From: Ghiorsea sp.
GTDB lineage: Bacteria > Pseudomonadota > Zetaproteobacteria > Mariprofundales > Mariprofundaceae
DNA: 5,049 nt
Reading direction: 5' to 3'
Assembly: GCA_027019685.1 (NCBI GenBank)
Contig: JALUWH010000330.1
Coordinates: forward strand, 1-5,049
The notes under the pieces were generated by a model. The model saw only the letters and a list, made by a program, of their open reading frames with translations, made no database searches and was not told the origin of the DNA. Every line of letters begins with the position of its first letter. Within the stretch, counting starts at the first letter, position 1. The position numbers and the translations under genes were made by a program. Below are positions 1-5,049 of the stretch, piece after piece.

Positions 1-744
1 GGGTTTGGTTTCAGTTGCATGGGTTTGGCTGTAAGTTGAGCAGAATTTAGGGTCTAAAGGGCGTAAAAAGGGGTTGGTTTGAAGCTCTAAACCTATGGTA
101 GAGGGGATGGTTGGTTGCTTGTGAAGCCGCTTGTTTTTGTCATCACGTATGCGTTGTTGAAGATAGATGTTATTAGCATCAACGCTTTGGGCGAATGCTA
201 GGTTTACAAGGGTGTATTCATGGGCGCAATATACTTTGGTTGGTTTGTCGAGCGCGGCAAGTTTTTGCAAACTTTGCCACATTTGGGCAAAGCTTCCTTC
301 AAATAAGCGACCACAACCAGCACCAAACAGTGTATCCCCGCAAAATAAAGCATCATCAATCACAAAAGCGATATGCCCTAGTGTATGACCATAGACTTCA
401 AGGCTCTGAATATGCAATTTCCCGAGTGTGAAGTTGCTGTTAGCAGCAATAGCTTGTTTGATATATGGAATACGCGAAGCATCATCCTGATTGCCAACAA
501 CAGTACATTGGTAGGTTTGTACAAGTTGCTGATTGCCATCGGTATGATCCCAGTGATGATGGGTGTTTAGAATGTGGGTGGGTGTGATATTGAGCTGTGT
601 GCAGGCTTCAATCACAGGTTTGGCTAAGGCAGGATCAATCACACAAACTACTGGACTGTGGCGGTCTTGAATAATATAAATATAGTTGTCTTGAAGTACG
701 GGTAACTGATGTACGATGAAGTGCTTATGTTGGTATGTCCACAT
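1..744 (-). CDS. gloB: Hydroxyacylglutathione hydrolase (glyoxalase II), 3' end cut by window edge
   Basis: Cytoplasmic glyoxalase II hydrolyses S-lactoylglutathione to D-lactate and glutathione, the second step of methylglyoxal detoxification. The minus strand is open for 248 codons from ATG 744 to base 1 with no stop. The metallo-beta-lactamase metal ligands are all present: THHHWDH at residues 61-67 (H62, H64, D66, H67), H120 in YGHTLGH, D137 in CGDTLF and H175 in CAHEYT. The glyoxalase II signature GCGRLFEG is at 143-150. The usual family length is about 250-260 residues, so only the last few residues, including the C-terminal Arg/Lys-rich segment that contacts glutathione, should be missing. 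The ATG is the only plausible start: a TGA lies in frame about 30 bases upstream with no other start codon between. There is no Shine-Dalgarno sequence before it. One oddity is Tyr118 where most members have Pro in PGHT. It is divergent from the cation transporter gene, 27 bp away. Identification is secure. Confidence 0.97.
   Translation of the reverse strand, partial: MWTYQHKHFIVHQLPVLQDNYIYIIQDRHSPVVCVIDPALAKPVIEACTQLNITPTHILNTHHHWDHTDGNQQLVQTYQCTVVGNQDDASRIPYIKQAIAANSNFTLGKLHIQSLEVYGHTLGHIAFVIDDALFCGDTLFGAGCGRLFEGSFAQMWQSLQKLAALDKPTKVYCAHEYTLVNLAFAQSVDANNIYLQQRIRDDKNKRLHKQPTIPSTIGLELQTNPFLRPLDPKFCSTYSQTHATETKP
652..680 (+). promoter_or_regulatory. Candidate sigma-70-type promoter for the four-gene operon
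   Basis: TGGACT (652-657, four of six to TTGACA), a 17-bp spacer and TATAAA (675-680, five of six to TATAAT) lie on the plus strand inside the 5' part of gloB. A start near 687 would give a leader of about 85 bases before the transporter ATG. The 27-bp intergenic gap is too short for a full promoter plus ribosome binding site, so the operon promoter must lie inside gloB. The AT-richness here partly reflects the codons for the conserved NYIYII stretch of GloB, so a chance match is possible. Confidence 0.4.
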
Positions 745-750
745 TGGGCA

Positions 751-778
751 AGTGTAAACGGAGTTTGATGAATGTCAC
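751..778 (-). promoter_or_regulatory. Candidate gloB promoter (possibly leaderless)
   Basis: Read on the minus strand, GTGACA (773-778, five of six matches to the -35 consensus) is followed after 16 bp by TACACT (751-756, four of six to the -10 consensus). Six bases separate the -10 box from A744, the first base of the gloB ATG, so the predicted transcription start falls on the start codon. This fits the lack of a ribosome binding site there. It also overlaps the ribosome binding site and start codon of the divergent transporter gene. This is motif matching by eye only and could be chance. Confidence 0.35.
760..763 (+). promoter_or_regulatory. Ribosome binding site GGAG for the CDF transporter
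   Basis: GGAG followed by 8 bases and the ATG at 772 fixes that start. The nearer ATG at 768 opens only four codons before a TAG, so it is not the start. Confidence 0.75.
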
Positions 779-1743
779 ATAGTGAAGATGGTTCGACTAA
801 AGCGGTGATAACGGCAATTGTTGCTAATGGCTCGGTGACGATTGCGAAATTTGTTGGTTTTGCATTTTCAGGTTCTAGTGCTTTGCTTGCTGAGGCGATT
901 CATTCATTGGCGGATACGGCGAACCAAGGTTTACTGTTTTTAGGTCTTAAGCGGTCGAAACGTGTTGCTGACGGTAAGTATCACTTTGGTTATGGGCAAG
1001 AGCGTTATTTTTGGAACTTGGTATCAGCGATTACGATTTTCTTTTTGGGTTGTGTTTACACCATGATGCATGCTTTTGGGCAGTTAGAAAGTGGGCATGC
1101 ACCAGAAATGAGCTGGCTTGCTTTTGGTATTCTGGGCTTTGCTTTTTTGGTGGAGGGTTACTCATTTTATGTGGCGTTTGGGGAGTTTACACGCCAGCGT
1201 AAAGCTGAAAACATGGGTTTTCTGCAATATGTGAAAGAAACACGAGACCCAACAACTTTGGCAATATTAATTGAAGATACGGTTGCTGTGATGGGTTTAA
1301 CGTTTGCTCTTGTTGGCATGGGGTTAGCAGCTTATACAGGTTCAGCTATTTTTGATGTGGCGGCAGCGATAGGCATTGCATTGTTGATGGGGTTATTGGC
1401 AATATTTTTGGCGGCAACCAATAAAAAGTATTTGCTCAATGTATCGGATGAGGAAATTAACCAAGTCGCTTTAAAGGCTTGGACTGCTGATAAACGTGTA
1501 CAACATGTGCGCCATATTCATAGTATCGTATTATCACCTGAAGCAAGTATTTTGATGGCAGAATTGGAGCTTAGAGAAGAAGCATTGTTTGCTGATATGA
1601 CTGAAGAAGAAGTGCAACAAGCAATTCGTTTTATGCATAGATTGGATAATGTGCGAGCATCCTTAGAAGAGGCTGTGAGTAAAGAATCCGAAGAAGCTAA
1701 ACATATTTATATTGAGTTTACAGGGCTTCCTGAAAAAGAATGA
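772..1743 (+). CDS. Cation diffusion facilitator (ZnT9/SLC30A9-like) transporter
   Basis: Predicted inner-membrane divalent metal transporter of the CDF family, which usually exports Zn2+ or related ions by proton antiport. It has 323 residues, with six hydrophobic segments by eye: about 11-33, 36-60, 79-101, 115-137, 163-187 and 191-215. These are followed by a cytosolic C-terminal domain (about 218-323) of the kind that dimerises in CDF proteins. Segment 2 holds the metal-site motif H44-x3-D48 within AEAIHSLADTANQ. HFGYGQERYFW follows at 71-81. In segment 5 the usual HxxxD is replaced by an E168-D169 pair (ILIEDTVAVMG), which together with HSLADTANQ is typical of the ZnT9-like branch. The C-terminal part is acidic (EEALFADMTEEEVQQ). 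The start is set by GGAG at 760-763. It is the first cistron of a four-gene run and its stop overlaps the next ATG (ATGA). Family assignment is firm. The metal and direction of transport cannot be read from sequence. Confidence 0.93.
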   Translation: MSHSEDGSTKAVITAIVANGSVTIAKFVGFAFSGSSALLAEAIHSLADTANQGLLFLGLKRSKRVADGKYHFGYGQERYFWNLVSAITIFFLGCVYTMMHAFGQLESGHAPEMSWLAFGILGFAFLVEGYSFYVAFGEFTRQRKAENMGFLQYVKETRDPTTLAILIEDTVAVMGLTFALVGMGLAAYTGSAIFDVAAAIGIALLMGLLAIFLAATNKKYLLNVSDEEINQVALKAWTADKRVQHVRHIHSIVLSPEASILMAELELREEALFADMTEEEVQQAIRFMHRLDNVRASLEEAVSKESEEAKHIYIEFTGLPEKE

Positions 1744-2705
1744 ATCATACACGGTTTCTTATCGCTTCGTTGATTCAGCAGGGTCTCATTCCTGAAGATA
1801 AGATTCCTGATGCGTTAAGGATTAGTAAACTGACACCAGATAAAACAGCGTGGTTTTCATTTTTAGACCGTTTTTTGTTGGTTGTTGGTGCTGTGTTATT
1901 GGTTAGCGCACTAACATTTTTTATTGCATACAATTGGACTGAAATGAGCAGGCTGGCAAAGTTTGCTTTAGTGGAAGCATGTATTGTTTTAGCTGTATTT
2001 GCATATTGGAAAGTGGGTACACAGCAATTATCCGCTAAAATAGCTTTGTTAACTGCATCTTTGTTGCTGGGGGTATTGCTTGCTTTATACGGGCAAACTT
2101 ACCAAACAGGGGCAGACCCTTGGCAGTTATTTTTTAATTGGGCATTGTTGATTTTGCCTTGGGTATTTATCGCACAGTTCCATGTATTATGGATGGTGTT
2201 TTTGTTCCTTTTGAATTTAAGTCTTGTTTTATACATAGATACATTTGGTCGACTTTTTGGATTGTTTTTTGTATCTGAATTACATTTGTTTTGGTCACTG
2301 TTTGCGCTGAATGCTGTGGCATTGGTTGTATGGGAATATATGAGTCAAACGAAGGTGTGGTTGCAATCAGTTTGGGCAACACGGTTGCTGGCTGTTGTGA
2401 GTGGGGCAAGCATAACTATTGTAGTGGTGAATAGCATTATTGGAGCTAGCATTTATGCAATTGTTCCATGGTTGGTATGGCTTGGCTATTTGGGTGTATT
2501 GTATGCCTATTATAGGCTGAAAAAACCTGATTTGTTTATGCTGGCTGGAGGGTGTTTGTCTGTAGGCACGGTTATGTTGTTCTTTATAGGTCAGTATATT
2601 ATAGATTCAGCAATAGCTTCACTTGCCTTTTTAACGTTTATTCTTGTTTTTGGGGGAGCTTCTTCAAAGTGGCTTAAACATGTGCAAAAAGAGATGCAAT
2701 CATGA
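1740..2705 (+). CDS. DUF2157 family polytopic membrane protein
   Basis: Integral membrane protein of unknown function. The 321 residues begin with a soluble, probably cytosolic, segment (about 1-42, with QQGLIPEDKI as in other DUF2157 N-termini). Roughly ten hydrophobic helices run from about 43 to 305, and a short basic tail WLKHVQKEM follows. Family hallmarks are AYNWTEMSRLAKFALVEA (63-80), where an Asn-Trp is followed by a conserved Arg/Lys surface, and GQTYQTGADPWQLFFNWALL (118-137), a polar GQxYQTGA loop next to a helix. These are the best candidates for functional residues. The start is the ATG of the ATGA overlap with the transporter gene. The site before it (AAAAAGA) is a poor Shine-Dalgarno, so translation probably depends on ribosomes finishing the upstream gene. 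It is followed by DUF4401 and GDYXXLXY genes, the usual company of this family. The family call is confident. No biochemical role is known to me. Confidence 0.9.
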   Translation: MNHTRFLIASLIQQGLIPEDKIPDALRISKLTPDKTAWFSFLDRFLLVVGAVLLVSALTFFIAYNWTEMSRLAKFALVEACIVLAVFAYWKVGTQQLSAKIALLTASLLLGVLLALYGQTYQTGADPWQLFFNWALLILPWVFIAQFHVLWMVFLFLLNLSLVLYIDTFGRLFGLFFVSELHLFWSLFALNAVALVVWEYMSQTKVWLQSVWATRLLAVVSGASITIVVVNSIIGASIYAIVPWLVWLGYLGVLYAYYRLKKPDLFMLAGGCLSVGTVMLFFIGQYIIDSAIASLAFLTFILVFGGASSKWLKHVQKEMQS

Positions 2706-3787
2706 GTACTTCTCATACGCAATTATGGCAAAAGTTAAAAGAAGCTAACCTTGTTCATGGTGAAATGCCTAGATTTGAGCAAGATGGAAGCCCTTGGTAT
2801 ATAAAATTCCTTTTGGGTATGGCGGGTTGGTGGGCAGCAGCATTTGGGCTTAGTTTTGTCATGCTTGCTTTTACTGTCTTCATGAAGAATCCCATCGCAG
2901 TATTTATCCTTGGCAACTTGTTGATTGGTGGGGCTTTTTTCATCTTGCGTCAGTCTGAGCAAACCTTTCTTGAGCAACTTGGCTTTGCTATCAGCCTTAC
3001 AGGGCAATTTTTGGTGATGCTTGTTGTTTTTCATGCGCTTGGTTCGGATACACCTAAGTTTAATGTTGCTGTGAACTGGGCATTGGCAGGTTTATTTCAA
3101 GCTGTGCTTGCATTGATTATACCCAATTTTGTGCATCGGGTATTTTGCACATGGAATGCCGCAATACTTTTCTCGGTGGCTTTGCTGCTTTTTGAACTGC
3201 CTTACATTTTTAGCAGTGTCGTGATGTTGTTGATGGTTTGGTGTTGGTTACATGAATATGCCTATGCAAAACATATCGAAAAAATAAGAGCTATAGCTTA
3301 TGGTTTAACATTTGCTTTGGTTAGCATTGAGGGCTTTGTGCCTTTTATTTCAGGGGGAGCAAGCAGTGGCTGGAAAACGCCAGTGAATATTGAATATATC
3401 ACGCAACCGTGGATGGGAGAGCTTTTGTTGGGCTGTGTTGCGCTTTATATGGTTTGGTTATTATTTCGACAATATAAACAACCCATTCGACAGCCCGTGG
3501 TCATGCTTTCATTGTTTGCAACATTATTGGTGGTAGCAGCTTCATTTGAAGCAACAGGGCTTACAGTGGGTATGGTCATTGTGTTGCTTGGTTTTGTGGG
3601 AAGTAATCGTGTCTTGATGGGTATAGGCATTGTGAGTTTGCTATTTTATATATCTACATATTACTACTTGTTAGAAACAACACTTTTGGATAAATCACTA
3701 ACTTTGTTGGCAGTAGGTGTACTTTTGCTTGGTCTGCGTTGGTTGATGTTGCATTTTATCTCTCAGGGAGAGGTCAATGCGCGTTAA
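2702..3787 (+). CDS. DUF4401 family polytopic membrane protein
   Basis: Integral membrane protein of unknown function, 361 residues. A soluble N-terminal segment (about 1-31) leads into SPWYIKFLLGMAGWWAA (30-46), the characteristic DUF4401 opening. About ten to twelve hydrophobic helices then follow to residue 352. Other family-like features are GFAISLTGQFLV (94-105), NWAL (125-128) and the end piece with YYYLLETTLLDKSLTLLAVG (320-339). A longer polar loop (about 217-238, GGASSGWKTPVNIEYITQPW) may be periplasmic. Translation starts at the ATG of a 4-bp ATGA overlap with the DUF2157 gene. A weak AGAG (2690-2693) lies 8 bases upstream, so coupling is likely. The gene overlaps the next one by 11 bp. 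The general layout (soluble head, W-x-F entry, NWAL about 93 residues later, similar C-terminal helix pair) resembles the upstream DUF2157 protein and may reflect distant common ancestry. The family call is confident. The role is unknown. Confidence 0.9.
   Translation: MSTSHTQLWQKLKEANLVHGEMPRFEQDGSPWYIKFLLGMAGWWAAAFGLSFVMLAFTVFMKNPIAVFILGNLLIGGAFFILRQSEQTFLEQLGFAISLTGQFLVMLVVFHALGSDTPKFNVAVNWALAGLFQAVLALIIPNFVHRVFCTWNAAILFSVALLLFELPYIFSSVVMLLMVWCWLHEYAYAKHIEKIRAIAYGLTFALVSIEGFVPFISGGASSGWKTPVNIEYITQPWMGELLLGCVALYMVWLLFRQYKQPIRQPVVMLSLFATLLVVAASFEATGLTVGMVIVLLGFVGSNRVLMGIGIVSLLFYISTYYYLLETTLLDKSLTLLAVGVLLLGLRWLMLHFISQGEVNAR
3766..3773 (+). promoter_or_regulatory. Strong ribosome binding site for the GDYXXLXY gene, inside DUF4401
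   Basis: GGGAGAGG lies in the last codons of the DUF4401 gene, with GGAG ending 6 bases before the ATG at 3777. It is clearly stronger than the sites before the two preceding cistrons, so this small gene can recruit ribosomes independently and may be made in excess of its membrane partners. Confidence 0.75.
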
Positions 3788-4301
3788 ATTGGCAATATTC
3801 GGTTTATTATTAAGCTTAGGTTTAGTGAATTGGTCTATTCTGCTTAAAGAGCAGCACTTGGCAGAGGGTGATATTGTTTATCTACAACTTGCCCCTATTG
3901 ACCCACGTTCATTGATGCAAGGTGATTATATGGCACTCCGTTTTCAACTGGCAAACCAAGTGTATGAGGCTTTGCCCAAAACCAAACAATCAAAACGCTG
4001 GCGACAAGAGGTGGCTTCGGACGATGGTTTTGTTGTTGTGCACCTTGATAAACGAAAAGTTGCAACATTTAAAAGTATTGATGGTCAACAAGGTTTGGCA
4101 AAAGGCGATATATTATTGCGTTTTCGAGTGCGCAATGGCGTGGTAAAATTTGCCACCAATGCCTATTTTTTCCAAGAAGGTCATGGTCAATATTATCAAG
4201 CTGCTAAGTTTGGACAGTTTCGTGTGGATCAAAAGGGTGAATTGCTTTTGGTGGCATTGTTTGACCAAGATTTGAAACGGTTACACGCACCTAAAGATTA
4301 G
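3777..4301 (+). CDS. GDYXXLXY domain protein, membrane-anchored
   Basis: Protein of unknown function, 174 residues. A short basic N-terminus (MRVK) precedes one hydrophobic helix (about 5-23) with no lipobox cysteine. It is most likely an uncleaved anchor with the rest facing the periplasm. The naming motif is GDYMALRF at 49-56, preceded by the conserved LAPIDPRSLMQ (38-48). The last Tyr of GDYXXLXY is Phe56 here. A second conserved block at 130-149 runs from YFFQEG through GQYYQAAKFGQFR, followed by G154-E-LLLVALFDQDLKRL. A KGDILLRF stretch is at 109-116. Length and motif order match the family. A strong GGGAGAGG site sets the start. The gene overlaps DUF4401 by 11 bp and ends the operon. 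Members of this family commonly sit beside DUF2157 and DUF4401 genes, so a joint complex is likely but unproven. No catalytic role is established. Confidence 0.92.
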   Translation: MRVKLAIFGLLLSLGLVNWSILLKEQHLAEGDIVYLQLAPIDPRSLMQGDYMALRFQLANQVYEALPKTKQSKRWRQEVASDDGFVVVHLDKRKVATFKSIDGQQGLAKGDILLRFRVRNGVVKFATNAYFFQEGHGQYYQAAKFGQFRVDQKGELLLVALFDQDLKRLHAPKD

Positions 4302-4310
4302 ATGGTGTAA
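4281..4310. repeat. Small inverted repeat at the convergent gene ends, weak terminator candidate
   Basis: TTACAC (4281-4286) and GTGTAA (4305-4310) are exact reverse complements separated by 18 bases. They span the end of the GDYXXLXY gene and the 12-bp gap before the mltG stop. A TTTT run follows at 4317-4320 for plus-strand transcription. The six-pair stem is AT-rich and the loop long, so it would be a poor intrinsic terminator. No better hairpin is visible between the convergent genes. Confidence 0.25.
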
Positions 4311-4313
4311 TGC

Positions 4314-5049
4314 TTATTTTCGATTGTTAAGGCGTTCGATTCTTATCCATTTGCGTACATTGGCATTGTGTTCGTCCAATGTGGAAGCAAAAGCATGACC
4401 ACCTGTACCATCTGCGACAAAATAAAGGTAATCAACATTGGCAGGGTATGCGGCTGCACGTAAACTTTCAGCACCAGGGTTACAGATTGGTGTAGGCGGT
4501 AAACCATTGCGTGTGTAGGTGTTCCAAGAGGTGTCAGTCTTTAAATCCTTGCGTCTGATATTACCATCAAATGTACCTAGGGTGCGATACATGCCATAAA
4601 TCACTGTGGGGTCCATTTGTAAACGCATATTCTTTTTTAAACGATTATGAATGGCAGCAGATACCCAAACGCGCTCTTTGGCGAGTGCAGTTTCTTTTTC
4701 AACAATAGAAGCAATGATACGATTGCGTTTGATTTGTTCTTGGTTCCAGCCTAGTTCATGAGCAAGCTGGGCTTCGACTTTGGCGCGGGCATCATACATT
4801 TGTTGCAAGATAGATTTGGGCTGAATGGGTTTATTATAAACATAGGTTTCAGGTAAAAATAAACCTTCATACTCATCTGTGCCCACGATGGATGTGAGTG
4901 CATGTTGCCAGTCTTGAAGCGGTGTTTGGGTTTTCTTGGCTAGTAATTGGAGCATTTCATCAGTGCGTAAACCTTCTGGGATGGTGACCTTAAATTGAAG
5001 CACTTTACCTTGGGTGATGATGTTCAATACATAAGGCATATTAAGCATA
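4314..5049 (-). CDS. mltG: Endolytic murein transglycosylase MltG (YceG-like), 5' end cut by window edge
   Basis: Inner-membrane lytic transglycosylase that cleaves nascent peptidoglycan strands on the periplasmic side and is thought to set glycan chain length by terminating synthesis. The visible 244 residues (numbered from Met at 5048) cover the end of the LysM-like subdomain (VTIPEGLRTDEMLQLL, 21-36) and the whole catalytic YceG domain. Landmarks are GLFLPETYVY (62-71), IIASIVEKETALAKER (111-126), RLQMDPTVIYGM (142-153), WNTYTRNGLPPTPICNPG (175-192) and YLYFVADGTGGHAF (207-220). The second Glu of EKET (E119, bases 4692-4694) corresponds to the catalytic Glu of E. coli MltG (E218 by my recollection). 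Family members are about 330-340 residues with an N-terminal transmembrane helix, so roughly the first 90-100 residues lie beyond the window. The Met at 5048 is therefore internal. The gene converges on the operon with a 12-bp gap. Identification is secure. Confidence 0.97.
   Translation of the reverse strand, partial: MLNMPYVLNIITQGKVLQFKVTIPEGLRTDEMLQLLAKKTQTPLQDWQHALTSIVGTDEYEGLFLPETYVYNKPIQPKSILQQMYDARAKVEAQLAHELGWNQEQIKRNRIIASIVEKETALAKERVWVSAAIHNRLKKNMRLQMDPTVIYGMYRTLGTFDGNIRRKDLKTDTSWNTYTRNGLPPTPICNPGAESLRAAAYPANVDYLYFVADGTGGHAFASTLDEHNANVRKWIRIERLNNRK

Noticed and set aside
167..570. Plus-strand open frames of 61-78 codons
   Set aside because: They lie antisense to gloB, whose metal ligands and signature read cleanly across the whole stretch. 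The encoded peptides show no domain or ribosome binding site.
768..770. ATG just upstream of the transporter start
   Set aside because: It reads ATG AAT GTC ACA TAG, a four-codon dead end. The GGAG site is better spaced for the ATG at 772.
2167..3630. Minus-strand open frames of 61-99 codons inside the DUF2157 and DUF4401 genes
   Set aside because: They are antisense shadows of long hydrophobic coding frames, with no family resemblance and no initiation signals.
3922..4146. Plus-strand 74-codon open frame within the GDYXXLXY gene
   Set aside because: It is an out-of-frame overlap with the conserved GDYXXLXY reading frame and has no independent ribosome binding site.
4302..4320. Strong intrinsic terminator between the convergent genes
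   Set aside because: Only a six-pair AT-rich inverted repeat with an 18-base loop is present, and the T-run is short and offset. Termination may instead be Rho-dependent or occur inside the opposing gene.
5046..5048. Met at 5048 as the start of mltG
   Set aside because: The following residues match the middle of the LysM-like region of MltG, and the N-terminal membrane anchor is missing. The gene therefore begins beyond the window and this Met is internal.
1..5049. Mobile element, CRISPR array, tRNA or phage signatures
   Set aside because: No long direct or inverted repeats, transposase motifs, spaced repeats or cloverleaf-like sequences were seen, and base composition looks even throughout.

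Overview
This window looks like a compact stretch of chromosome from a Gram-negative, probably proteobacterial, host. The DNA is moderately AT-rich by eye. The evidence for the host is a glutathione-dependent glyoxalase II, a periplasm-facing MltG transglycosylase, and the membrane trio DUF2157 / DUF4401 / GDYXXLXY, which as far as I know is a proteobacterial gene set. I cannot name a genus from the sequence alone. No tRNA, rRNA, CRISPR, insertion sequence or phage-like feature is visible. Coding density is near total and no gene-free stretch exceeds 30 bases.

Layout. Positions 1-744 (minus) carry gloB (glyoxalase II), cut at its 3' end by the window edge. After a gap of only 27 bp, four plus-strand genes run divergently from it: a ZnT9-like cation diffusion facilitator (772-1743), a DUF2157 membrane protein (1740-2705), a DUF4401 membrane protein (2702-3787) and a GDYXXLXY protein (3777-4301). 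Consecutive genes overlap by 4, 4 and 11 bp, so they almost certainly share one mRNA and are translationally coupled. After a 12-bp gap, mltG (4314-5049, minus) converges on the operon and is cut at its 5' end by the window edge.

How the genes may work together. gloB (methylglyoxal detoxification) and mltG (peptidoglycan strand release) are housekeeping genes with no evident tie to the operon. The operon is the interesting part: two polytopic membrane proteins of unknown function, a single-anchor periplasm-facing partner, and a metal transporter as first cistron. The trio is a known but uncharacterised conserved gene set. Its tight coupling to a metal transporter suggests, as inference only, an envelope complex linked to divalent metal supply or homeostasis.

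By-eye comparison also suggests that the DUF2157 and DUF4401 proteins are ancient paralogues. The GDYXXLXY protein shows a motif order faintly like S24/S26 (LexA/signal-peptidase) proteins but without a recognisable catalytic dyad. In the 27-bp divergent gap, gloB lacks a Shine-Dalgarno sequence, and a candidate promoter is spaced so that transcription could begin on its ATG (a leaderless message).
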